From assembly GCA_001414345.1 (NCBI GenBank), contig LLCB01000029.1:1-64000 (forward strand): DNA of 64,000 bases, written 5' to 3'. Both the position numbers and the translations under genes were made by a program. The DNA is from Hymenoscyphus infarciens (taxonomy: Eukaryota; Ascomycota; Leotiomycetes; Helotiales; Helotiaceae). The notes under the pieces were generated by a model, which was not told where the DNA came from, searched no databases, and saw only the letters and a list, made by a program, of their open reading frames with translations. This document shows positions 47,958 to 57,897 of the stretch, piece by piece; positions within the stretch are counted from its first letter, which is position 1, and each line of letters begins with the position of its first letter.

Positions 47958-49798
47958 ATGACCTCGAAGGTGCCGATGCGAGAGCAGGATGAGCCGAAGC
48001 TCGGATCCATCACCAATTCGTTTGATGCAAACTCGCTTTCCTCAAATATTATCGACGTCGAAAAAGGCCAAGGAACGACAACGGAAACGGATAGCGTTGA
48101 CCCGAATTTGGTAAGTATTTACACATTGAGATACTTCAAAGCTAATGGCAACTCCTAGGTAACATGGTCATCATCGACTGATCCAACCAACCCTAAAAAT
48201 TGGCCAATACGTTCGAAGTGGATTGTCACTACACTCAACTCCTTCTTCCTCTTGGCAACATTAATGTCTTCAACCATAATTTCGCCAGCACTACCATCCA
48301 TCGCTTCTAGTCTTGATATCACCGAAGATGTGGAATTACAAACGACAATGTCAATATTTGTACTTGGGTATTCTTTTGGGCCATTATTTCTAGCACCATT
48401 GTCAGAAATGTATGGGCGGATCGTGGTGGTTCAAGTGTCAAATGTGTGGTTCATTATCTGGAATCTTGTTTGTGGTTTTGCGAAAACAAAGGCACAGATG
48501 ATTGTTGCCAGGTTAATGGCTGGTATCGGAGGGAGCGCTGCTTTGGCTGTGAGTCTGATTTTCTTCTCATCGGTGTAGAGTCTTACTTACTGGAATTTTC
48601 CTTTTAGATTGGCGGTGGCATTCTCTCAGATGTATGGCTTCCTTCGCAGCGTGGTCGTTCCCTGGCCTTGTACTCTCTGATTCCTCTCTTAGGGCCCGCA
48701 ATCGGACCTCTCGGTAAGTGAATAATTACTACTCCTTTCAAGACTATACAAGTTCCAGACTAATGCAGTCGACAGTCGGCGGATACATAGCTCAACGGTT
48801 AAATTGGTCCTGGTCTTTCTGGGTTCTCTCAATCTTCACATCCGTCCTCGTCCTCCTCTCACTTATCCTATTCCACGAAACGTACGCACCAACGATCCTC
48901 CATAATCGTGCGAAATCCCTCAGAAAAACCACCAGTAACCCAAATATCTACACTGTATACGAAAAAGCCAACCCAGTGCTACTAACCAAACTAAAAGTTG
49001 CACTCACAAGACCGGCCAAACAATTGATCGTGGAGCCAGTCATTCAACTCATGTCACTCTACGCAGCGTACAGTTTCGGAATTCTGTACATCGTGCATTC
49101 CACTTTTCCAACAATGTGGAAAGATGTTTACCATCAAGATATGTCTCATTCAGGGTTGAATTTCCTCTCCATCGCTGTTGGTTTCTCGATTGGCGGACAG
49201 ATTGCAGGGCCTACACAAGACATGATCTTCAAGTACTTCCGGAAGCGCTCCCTAAACCCTGAAGCCGGAGAAGAGAAAACAAAAGAGGAACTGGAAGCTG
49301 TAACGATCGTTCCAGAGTGGCGAATTCCTCTGATGTTCCCCGCTGCATTATTTGTCCCCATCGGGTTGCTAATTTATGGTGTAAGTTCATATCCTTCCTT
49401 TAGCCAGGAAATTACTGACAGAAACTTCTTTAAACTAGTGGTCAGCACAATACCATACCCATTTCATCGTCCCCAACATCGGAATCGCGATTCTCTCCGG
49501 GGGAATGACCATCTTTACACAATGCCAAAATGCCTACATGATCGATGCATACCCCGAGTTCACGGCATCAGCATTGGCAGCTGTTAATGTCTTGAAATAT
49601 ATTGCTGGCTTTGCATTTCCTCTTTTTGCCCCCAGACTGTATGAGAAATTGGATTGGGGGTGGGGAAATAGTCTGTTGGCGGCGTTGGCAATTGTTCTTA
49701 GTTTGCCCATGATCTGGTCTTTGTGGGCTTGGGGTCATAGGATCAGAGGGCTGAGGTATGAGCTGGAGGGCTGGAAGGTTGTGGTTAGAAGACGCTAG
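47958..49798 (+). CDS. MFS drug:H+ antiporter, DHA1 family (537 aa)
   Basis: Five exons (47958-48110, 48159-48548, 48608-48713, 48776-49380 and 49439-49798) give an intact 537-residue product. The ATG at 47958 follows AAATTCCAAC; the open frame continues upstream only through a TTG. A hydrophilic N-terminal tail (1-75, with VTWSSSTDPTNPKNWP) is followed by 12 predicted membrane helices. The motif-A region is APLSEMYGRIVVV (loop 2-3) and the antiporter motif C is PLLGPAIGPLVGGYIAQ (helix 5). The central loop carries EKANPVLLTKLKVALTRP. These are hallmarks of fungal DHA1 multidrug/mycotoxin exporters (Flr1/bicyclomycin-type). The substrate cannot be predicted, and no biosynthetic cluster surrounds it except the NRPS-like relic 11 kb away. 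Confidence 0.9.
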
Positions 49799-50237
49799 GT
49801 TGAGACGGAGAAGTGTTGCGTTTGGGACTTTCTAAGCGAGAGAAGTTCTTGGGGATAAGCTTTCTTTTCAAAATAGAGGGAGATCCTCCATCAGGGAATG
49901 AAGAAACTCTGGAGGAGACTAAATCAGCTCTGCTCCTCGAGTGCCGAGGAAATAAACGAGAATCAAGTCAATTATCCTAGACAATAAAAAATCGCTTACA
50001 TTCTTCCCGATATGCTAGCACTTAATAGGAGAATTGTGGCGCCGTCTGATGCTCTAGATAGTTGTTTTTTAGGCGCCTAAAAATGAGACACATTACATAA
50101 GAATTCAAGACAGTTTCACAGTACTTTTCTATTCGGTATCAAGAATAAAGTACTACCGATGACCCCACTGAGTGGTGAAATCCCCCACCAAAAGCCACCC
50201 ACCGCTTCGCCCATTAGGAGGACACATTCTATTCTCC
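49799..50237. other. Spacer between convergent genes
   Basis: Shared 3' flank of the transporter (plus) and the cysteine-rich gene (minus). It contains an 18-bp perfect palindrome at 50066-50083. Confidence 0.5.
50066..50083. repeat. 18-bp perfect palindrome TTTTTAGGCGCCTAAAAA
   Basis: Perfect dyad symmetry with a GGCGCC core, in the space between two convergent genes. It could influence 3'-end formation or be a binding site. No direct evidence. Confidence 0.7.
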
Positions 50238-50486
50238 TTAATCTCTCATCAACTTCTCCGACTCCTTCTTTCCCTTCATCTTTGCCGCCTTTTTCTTCTT
50301 CTCCTCGAATTTTCTGGCTGCGGCGATATATTTCTTTTGGACCTCAGGCAAGGAGGAACAAAAAGTGTGGTTGACGTAACGATCACCTCCATATCTCTTG
50401 TTGCTGCACCACTTTTTGCAGGTTCCTCGCGATCGAACACATGCACATGGTGTGCAGTAGCAGATCAAACAGTAGTTCGGATCCAT
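50238..50486 (-). CDS. Small cysteine-rich basic protein (82 aa)
   Basis: Starting at the ATG at 50486, just inside the acceptor of an upstream intron, the protein has 82 residues. The N-terminal third is MDPNYCLICYCTPCACVRSR followed by GTCKKWC, with a further Cys in VNHTFC: eight cysteines in about 50 residues, a spacing compatible with metal binding or disulfides. The C-terminal half is a charged Lys/Glu helix (ARKFEEKKKKAAKMKGKKESEK). There is no signal peptide, so a nuclear or cytosolic zinc-binding role is more likely than secretion. A longer reading begins within the intron. A TATA box, a CA-rich 5'UTR exon and a well-formed intron support a real gene. I do not recognise the family. 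Confidence 0.7.
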   Translation of the reverse strand: MDPNYCLICYCTPCACVRSRGTCKKWCSNKRYGGDRYVNHTFCSSLPEVQKKYIAAARKFEEKKKKAAKMKGKKESEKLMRD

Positions 50487-50493
50487 TTTGTTT

Positions 50494-51089
50494 CTTGTAT
50501 GTGAAGTTAGCATTGGGTGATTTGGTCTGAGCGAGTTTGCTTACAGTGAGTTGCGAGTTAAGCTTGAATTTGCCCACTTTTATTATAATCCAAGCTTTTT
50601 GAGAAAATTCTTTGATTTCCCCCCTTTGTAGGTACTCTTTTACCTTTTAATTAATAACAACGTATAATATACTATTTATAAGAATAGGAAAGAAAATGCT
50701 TATATCTCCTCTGAACCTCTTATACTCTATAAACTTTATAGAGTAAAAACAGACATTTTTATATCTGTCTTAATTTTTATAGGGTCTTGGCATAGCCTAT
50801 TATTAACCTTATAGCCTTATAAGGCACGTAGAGGTAGTGAAAAAAATCTAAAAGAAAAGGGGTAATTTTAAGAATTATTTATCCTTTAGTTTACTTTTAT
50901 TATACTTACGTTAAATTAATAAGTAATATAGAAGAGAGATAATTAGATATAGCGTTTCTTTCTAGCTAGGCCTCGTCTCTTTTAGAGTACTTTTATTTTC
51001 TATTTTTTTTAAAGAAAGGAGGAAATAAAAAAAAGCTCGGATTACAAAAAAAGTGAGCAAATTCAAGCTTAACTCGCAACTCACTGTAC
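50494..51089 (-). other. 5'UTR intron of the cysteine-rich gene, enlarged by a transposon
   Basis: On the minus strand CATTCTAG is followed by GTA at 51089-51087, and 543 bp of inserted DNA comes next. The original intron then resumes as AGCAAACTCG, with GCTAACTTCAC as branch site and ACAAG as acceptor (50494). Without the insertion the intron would be about 51 bp with a GTAAGC donor. Confidence 0.7.
50544..51086. mobile_element. Tc1/mariner-like non-autonomous element (543 bp)
   Basis: The inverted termini CAGTGAGTTGCGAGTTAAGC continue for about 60 bp with few mismatches (AAGCTTGAATTTGC, then CACTTTT) and are flanked by TA on both sides (50542-50543 and 51087-51088). The interior is AT-rich, CA-depleted and non-coding. 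TA target duplication and terminal repeats fit a mariner-type MITE. Confidence 0.85.
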
Positions 51090-51302
51090 CTAGAATGTGG
51101 TTGTAATGGTGTTTGGTATAGTCTCCTTTGATGATTGCGTGTCCTATGTTGCTTGAATTTGTGGTTTATGGTTGTGCTTGACTCTGCTGGAATGTGGTTT
51201 TTGAAGTTCTTGAGTTGCGAGTGGGTGATGTGGGTAGTAGAGTTGTTTGCTTGTCAAAGAAGATAATTGTTGATCTCGTTGCAGTTCTCAAATGGAGACC
51301 CA

Positions 51303-51318
51303 GGCGAGAATATTTATA
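51303..51318 (-). promoter_or_regulatory. TATA box of the cysteine-rich gene
   Basis: Read on the minus strand, GGGTATAAATATTC lies about 215 bp upstream of the 5'UTR donor at 51089. It is followed by a CA-rich leader exon without an ATG, typical of a fungal promoter. Confidence 0.6.
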
Positions 51319-52445
51319 CCCCAAGAGTGGACCACCATTTCCCCTTCACCCAAAGAATGCTCTTGGTTTTTTGTCCCCAGCAAATTCATGTAGAACGGAC
51401 AACACAGTGCCCACTGCTTCACGAAAGAGAAGTGAATTGATGAATGCTTCCACATTAATATACCTGATATCATTATAAAGTCGCATAGAAGACATGACAG
51501 TTGGGATAGGTAGGTTGTGGGCAAAAGCTTCACTGTGATGCTGGCTGTGCTGTGAATATATAATGGCGAACAATACCTGTTCTCCCCCTCAGTTGACTTA
51601 ACTGACCTGGGTCAGAATATATATCACACATGATGTTGTAAAACCAGATTTTCTTGCTTGCCGTCAAAGAAGCAAACACAGGCTTAAGACCCATTGCTTG
51701 AAACTGATTACATTACTATTGAAGTATAGAAAATGAATATCCTTCCACATGTAATCGAGCCCAGTAGAGGGCCAAAATACAACCGAGATTCCAGTATATT
51801 ATGCCTTGCTTCAAGAAAAATGAAAGTACCCGCCCAAAGAGACCGATACAAAATACCGAAGTGTCGGCTCCATGAAACTAGGAATTGCAGGCACATCGAG
51901 AATTAATGCAAGAAACATCAGATCTGAGAAACACCAATAGCATGTCCACCACAAAATTGCATGGTAAAACCATTGGGTCATCTGACCAACAGACAAACGC
52001 AAATAACACCAACAGCTGAAAAGAAAAACATATAGAATGAGGGCTGGAATCCTCGATTCAAAGCATTAAACATGAGAGTACCCCTTTTCATGAAATGAGA
52101 TTTGTACCTTGCAGCCGTAGACTAGCAAAGAACGTATTTTTTGACCACAACAGGTGATCTGCTACATTAAAAACAATTTGAACTCTGTAAGCAAGGGATG
52201 ATAGTAGCGAGTTTCCAAAATATAGCATTGGGCCCAACCCAATTACTGCAGGATTGGGTACCCCCCAACAGTCATACACAACCCAAGTGGCACCTCAATG
52301 GCGATATCATTTCTTACAACATGACTATCCCGGAACCCCTTCCGTGATTGGGTGAAGATGATACAGCCATGGAGTCTTTGGAGAAATATAACAAGGAAAT
52401 GCTGAGATATGTTGCCAGGTCCGAACATTGACTTCTACACATTCT
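51319..52445. other. Intergenic region, nothing recognised
   Basis: Lies between the promoter of the cysteine-rich gene and the 3' end of the first DUF6590 gene. The short minus-strand readings (51708-52428) are AT-rich, with no protein feature. Confidence 0.5.
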
Positions 52446-54840
52446 TCATTTCTTCCTCTCTTTTCTACCGCGATCGCTCCGATCATGGTGCCGACTGCTT
52501 CCACCCTTCTCGTGGCGTGACGGTTTGCTGACACTGTCACGACGAGATCGCTGTCTAGAAGCTTCAATTTCGCCGCGTGTAGGAAGTTCAATATCCCCAT
52601 CATCGTCGTTCCTGACATAAGTAGAATCGCCATAGGATGTTTGCGATGGTTGATTTCGTGATGGATAATAAGTGGAGACAGCAGCAGGAGGCGAGGTAAA
52701 AGAGTAGGTAGAGTCGCTTGTAGAAGAACGAGGATTTGTTGCGTTGGATGTCGAATGGCCTTGTCCGCCTGATTGAGCGGCCGTTTGATAGGGAGACGGA
52801 TTGGTTCCCATCGACTGGTACGATGGCCTGTTGTCCGTATAGCCGCTTCTGGAATATGGTGTTGTTGAGACATTGGTTTGGGGCTGGGTAGTATAATTGT
52901 AGCCGGACGTTTCGCTGGTGGGAGAGAACCCCGGATTACTTCCCGGCCCTTCTGTTGAAGAGTAGCTGATTGTTGCTGGTGGATTATTTCCGTAATTAGA
53001 ATAGCGAGTATCGGTGGAGCTATGTGGTGTAGTACCATATTGTACATTGGAGCTAATCGGATACGCTGAGCTCGAGGTCATTGAAGGTGGTTCTGGCCTT
53101 GATTGTGGATTGTAAGAGGTGCTCCCATATACAGTATGACTCTGTGGTTGACCAATTGGAACCCGATAAGTGTCATCGGTGCTGACACTGCTGGAGCTGT
53201 TTGGCTGGGTGCTGAACGAAACGGTTCGATTATGTGCAGGAGTTGCTGTCATCGAGTCCATTCGATTACCGTATGTCGAACTACTTGCTCCAAATGAAGA
53301 TCCAACTCCAGTAAGATATTGGTCTTTTCGTTGGTGGCTAGTATCTCCTGCTGGAGGCGAACTACTAAAGAAGTTGACTTCTCTATAATACGCCTCGAGT
53401 GATTCTAATGAAGCTTCATCCAACACCCCAACATCCATGACTTTTACATTTGTCTCAACTGTGTATATACACCCATAATTGACAAGAGAAGGATCTCTCA
53501 ATGGCTCTGCATTTTTGGAGAGAATAACTTTCAATGGTTTTTTGGTAACACCCGAGTCCGTTTTCGGAGGCTTCTTCGAGCTGTATATTGGCCCATGCTC
53601 TTCAGGATCCTGCTACAAATTAGTATCGCCAACAAATGGTATCAGAGAGTATAGAATAGAATAGAATACTCCCGGCGCTAACAGTCATGAATGTTAGAAT
53701 CATTACTCACTATGTCAGGCTTTTTGTATCCACGTCCCTCATAAGACGTCACTGGTAGGCAAGTACAACGTTTATTGATCTGTTTGAAGTTGACCACGAC
53801 AAATCGCCGAATTTTCGTATGAACCTTCTCGCCATATTTAACGTAGCTTATGAATGTTTCGTTCTTGTTGGTCATCCCAGAAGCCGGAACCGTCCAAAGG
53901 GTGCTGAAAACCCTTCCAGCCTTGAAGAACTTTTTGTAGTCGTGATTCCGTACTTGATAACGCCGATCAAGTTTCTCAGCATCGCCAGGTGTTCCCGTAA
54001 CATAACGGTGATCGCCATTTTGGCTTTCATCCAGGTCCGGGGGAGAAGTAATCGCTCCGCCATCCTGGGCCCGATGTCCGCCTTCGCCTTGGGCAGCAAA
54101 ATCCGTAGTAGTCCCCTGAGCAGCACTAATCGGCGGCGCCGAATATCCAGACGTGGTCATATATGTGGTAGTATAAGGACTGGGTACTATAGGCACAGAA
54201 GAACCATATCCAACAGTCGGAGTCTTATTACGGTCGTCCAGAGACAACGAGTTCATCCCATTCTCTATAGAAGCGCTAGGGGTGGCAATTGGTGCAGATT
54301 TCGAGGATGAACCGTAATTCTGAGTGCCTTCATAGCTAGCTGTACCTCGATCGTACCCACTGGAACTCGGGGTGTACCCGGTTCTTTGTGAGGACCTAGT
54401 ATCTTGAGTTCCGCCATATCCACCTGAACTGTGATATTGCTTCGGGTGCTTGTCATAGGAAGTATTTCGAGTTGGTTGGGACTGCTTTGGCTCTCGATAA
54501 GTATCCCGACTCGATTCGGAACCACGCCTGTTGGGGGCTTTGCTCTGAGAACGCCCTGATGAGCTGGGTAGGGTCCTGGGCACCGTAGATGGATTTTGAT
54601 ATCTGGAAAGAAGCTAGTATCAATACAAGGCTAGTAGTCCGCGATGGAGTAGAGGATAGGACTTACGACGAATTAGAACTCGATTGCTCGTATTGCCGTA
54701 CGCTTCTCCCAGCTTTTTTCCCATGTTAGCATTTGTTCATAAATGTTTGTTTCCATGGTGGCATTGTTACATTCGTCCTTCCCATTCATGTACCAGCGAC
54801 CCGTCTCTGGTTCGTAAATCCAAGGATTCGGGCTCGACAT
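52446..54840 (-). CDS. DUF6590 protein, first copy (724 aa)
   Basis: Four exons (54771-54840, 54667-54712, 53711-54602 and 52446-53612) encode 724 residues. The start MSSPNPWIYEPETGRWYMNG was found by following the frame back across two short introns (branch site GCTAAC in the first). Residues 25-240 are disordered, rich in Ser, Tyr, Gly and Gln. The DUF6590 core spans about 250-400: YKKFFKAGRVFSTLW, KVHTKIRRFVVVNF, CTCLPVTSYEGRGYKKP, then in the last exon LVNYGCIYTVETNVKVMDVG. The C-terminal 300 residues are again low complexity (Ser/Tyr/Thr/Gln) and end in a basic tail (RHHDRSDRGRKERKK). DUF6590 is a fungal domain of unknown function. The prion-like flanks suggest a condensate or RNA-associated role, which is inference. 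It diverges from a coiled-coil gene at 56200. Confidence 0.85.
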
Positions 54841-56199
54841 CACTTCTTCATTGCCACCTACGTTTGACGAAGGAGTAGCCAGCTATTTTGCTGAAATAGG
54901 AACGGAACTTCCTTTAAGCCCAAGGTCAGATCGGGCCACTGAGGCTCTGTGGTTGCAACATAGTGGGGTTGCAGGACTTAGCAGAGAGGGGACCACGTCG
55001 TCTTGCAGGCAAGGAAGGCGGATAGTGTGGTTGTCCCAAATCTGGTTGCACAATGATTGAGCAACTCGGGGTGGGGGAAGATGCCGTATGGCTGGTCTCT
55101 ACTCCCGCATAGTAGATTTGAATCATCTGATAGGTGTAGCAATCACATGCCATAACAATTGTGCCATTTCTTGGTGCCACTACCGTATTTGTCGGGAGGG
55201 GAAACGGCGAATTGGACATGTACGGAAAGAGAGCCCGGCGACGTTTATGGGTAAAAGCGAGACGAGATGCGAGATATGGTGGAATGGTGATAGTGGGGTG
55301 TAAATCAGGTAGCGAGCTACCTGTGCCCCCCTTGAACCCCTCCCTATCTATGCCCCAAGATAGTGTCCAGCAGAGCTCAATAAGGAGGATGTGGAAGGGT
55401 AGTTGTTCTCCTGAGTTGCAGAAGATTTCGAGACCACTCGGGTCGTCCTGCAACCTGTCGACCCCTGGAATTGCCCACTAATGGCATCGGCATATGTGTG
55501 TTGGTGCCCAGAAAAGTTGGCACCATAAATTAGCGATCCTGCTAACCTCGCGACGTATATTTAACAACAACTAATCGTAAAAGTATAACAAAAATATGAG
55601 TAGATGTTGCTGGTTCCCGTAGAATAAAGAAACGCTGCCACTTATTCTGTCCGCGGGGAGCCCAGTTCTGGCTCTGATTTGTCATTTTAGAATCTGATCA
55701 ATCTCCGCGAGCTTTCTGCAGCATGCTGCAGCTGCAGCCCTGTACGTTTGGCGATCGCCACCCTCTGAGACAACCCAAAGGGTGGCCGCAGCAGTCCCCC
55801 GGACATCTGAAATGGTGTGCTTCTTTTTCCATGTCAAAACAGGCCAACAGGCGCGCCTCTCCTAATTCAATGCAACCCAAACAATTCGCGTGGATGAAGA
55901 GGGGAAAGTACTCGTGCTTCTAGACGATGAGGCTCTGTTGAAATCCCCCTTCTATTTCCAACACTCGTGGTAGGGTGGTTCGTTACTCGTTGGCGCATTC
56001 CTGTCTTCCCTCGTCCGCCTCACTTTCCAGCAACCCCGACACACAATTTCGGGTTCTCCAAAGAGAGGCTCGGGGAGAATCATCCCATGAACTAACATGG
56101 CTTCTTCAACGTGAACTGTCTTTTGATCAGGTCAGGTACTCGGTTTGATCAACCCGCCACTTCTAAAGCTACGGTATAAATGAAGAAGCTCCAAAGTCC
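54841..56199. promoter_or_regulatory. Divergent intergenic region of module copy A
   Basis: 1.36 kb between the DUF6590 gene (minus) and the coiled-coil gene (plus). It contains a 16-bp perfect palindrome at 55716-55731 and a TATA-like GGTATAAATG at 56173-56182 close to the plus-strand ATG. Frames of 60-175 codons here (for example 54926-55453 minus) have no recognisable domain. Confidence 0.5.
55716..55731. repeat. 16-bp perfect palindrome CTGCAGCATGCTGCAG
   Basis: Perfect dyad symmetry, followed by another CTGCAG overlapping its right end, in the divergent promoter of module A. It is a candidate regulator site, unproven. Confidence 0.7.
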
Positions 56200-57897
56200 A
56201 TGGCACATGGCACTAGCTGCAGAACGCGGTCAAGCACTTGCTCGCCCGCCCGTCGAAGAGTTTCTTATTCAATTGACACGTTACGATTACCCACAGCGAA
56301 ATCCGTTGGATCCAGGGGCTGGAGCTGCCGCCAGCCGATAAGCTCCACGACGAAAGGTCAACCGGTGAAAGCAAAGCTCACCAGGGGAGCGAAACCTTCC
56401 GCCCCAGAGCTACGGTCGCGGTCGGATATCTCGTTGGTAGCAGCACAAAATCAAAACAATGATCAAAAGCTGGAGTTCAGAGGGCAAGAGCTCATCAAGA
56501 TGCCCCAAGAAACGCAAGAAAGTGTCTCCTCGAATTGCGTTACCCCGAAAAGAAACGCACGATACGCACCCTCCTCCATATCAACGAGCCCTCTGCTAGG
56601 CAAAGCTCCCCCACGACAAGACTCGTCCTACTTCTCCACCCACCCTGACAGCGACAACGATTCAACCAAAGCAGCGGAAGCGAGAGTGCAAAAAAGAGTG
56701 ACGATATATCGAAAGAAGGTACGGAGGACAAAAAGAATAACGTGGGACCGGAGGGGCGAACTAAATCATCTGCGAAAGAAATTTCAAGATGTAGCAGATG
56801 AATTTGTGCAGCAGGTCAACAGAACAGTGGCGTTCAACAACATTCGCGAGGAGCTTGAGCCATATCAAGAAAGGATACGGGATGCGCAAGACACACTCGC
56901 GGCTGCTGAGAACGCGTACGATGAGTTGGAGAAGCGATTGAGAAAGGAGGAGGAAGAGCTCGAGCGAGAAGAAATCCGCTTTTATGACCGCTCGGAATCG
57001 CCAGCCTCCTCTGTTGACTCGAGTGCCGACGTTTCTCCGCCGAGGGAGACGGAATCGCCAACAAAACATCTGGAAGATGATCTCAAACAAGTCTATTTGC
57101 AGAAGGTTTGCGAAGCGCATTACCTGAGAGAAGATCTAGATGATCTGGAAGAAGACTACTACCGTTTTTCGACCGAAGCTGAGCTTCGCCACAAACTCGG
57201 GGTTGCACTGTCTGCAGAGACTGCGGATTTCTTCCACGCATACAGACCGAAACACTCCGAGATAATCGAAGAGTTGGAAAAGGTGGAGGCTCAGTTACCA
57301 AGCCTTCGTGCTGAATGCCTCAAGCAGGGTCTGTTCAACGAAGACGAGCACATCTACAAACCCCATGATGCTTTGTACGAAGACATCATGGACTCGATAG
57401 ACGAAGCACTTGAGCGCTCTCCACTCCTTCTAGCAGAGAATCAACGACCTCATCGCCGGCGACTGGAATATGATAACAAGACGGATTACGTCAACAATTG
57501 GTTGCTGGATTGGGTGGAGAGTTCGACGTATGAGTGCTCTGTCCTGAAGGAATGGATATTCTCCACATATCTGTCAAACATTGGACATGCTTCCGAGTTG
57601 AATGACCGTTGGAGCGATTTGGCCTTGCAGAATTGGAACACGGATGCTGCAGGTATTGACGCAAACAACTATAACAAGGCTAGCATGTTGGATATCATCA
57701 CTGGAGATACGGGAAGGCTCAATGCGAGAATGGGAATCCATGGAGCGTCCGGTTCAACATGTACTGAGAGCTCACTCGATCTCGATGATCTTTCGAGAAT
57801 TGGGGATCTTCTCACCGGCAGTGATAATGGCTCGTGGATGGCGAGAGACCCTGCAACTCCCGGTATTCGACGGATGAAGAGACCTATTAGCTTATAA
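56200..57897 (+). CDS. Coiled-coil protein, first copy (565 aa)
   Basis: Single open exon of 565 residues if started at 56200. A TATA-like sequence sits only about 20 bp upstream, and an overlapping frame opens at 56180, so the true start may be further in (for example the ATG at 56500, MPQETQESV). The N-terminal 155 residues are disordered. A basic segment (RVQKRVTIYRKKVRRTKRI) leads into a long coiled coil (about 160-262, e.g. LEKRLRKEEEELEREEIRF), then an acidic helical region (290-400, e.g. LREDLDDLEEDYYRFS and EIIEELEKVEAQL). A C-terminal block follows with DYVNNWLLDWVESS and ELNDRWSDLALQNW. The gene at 61928 is a clear paralogue. No known domain was recognised; self-association is likely from the coiled coils. 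Confidence 0.8.
   Translation: MAHGTSCRTRSSTCSPARRRVSYSIDTLRLPTAKSVGSRGWSCRQPISSTTKGQPVKAKLTRGAKPSAPELRSRSDISLVAAQNQNNDQKLEFRGQELIKMPQETQESVSSNCVTPKRNARYAPSSISTSPLLGKAPPRQDSSYFSTHPDSDNDSTKAAEARVQKRVTIYRKKVRRTKRITWDRRGELNHLRKKFQDVADEFVQQVNRTVAFNNIREELEPYQERIRDAQDTLAAAENAYDELEKRLRKEEEELEREEIRFYDRSESPASSVDSSADVSPPRETESPTKHLEDDLKQVYLQKVCEAHYLREDLDDLEEDYYRFSTEAELRHKLGVALSAETADFFHAYRPKHSEIIEELEKVEAQLPSLRAECLKQGLFNEDEHIYKPHDALYEDIMDSIDEALERSPLLLAENQRPHRRRLEYDNKTDYVNNWLLDWVESSTYECSVLKEWIFSTYLSNIGHASELNDRWSDLALQNWNTDAAGIDANNYNKASMLDIITGDTGRLNARMGIHGASGSTCTESSLDLDDLSRIGDLLTGSDNGSWMARDPATPGIRRMKRPISL

Noticed and set aside
52325..53047. 240-codon minus-strand frame
   Set aside because: Shadow frame of the low-complexity tail of the first DUF6590 gene.
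54926..55453. 175-codon minus-strand frame
   Set aside because: No recognisable domain or splice context; it occupies the divergent promoter region of the duplicated module.
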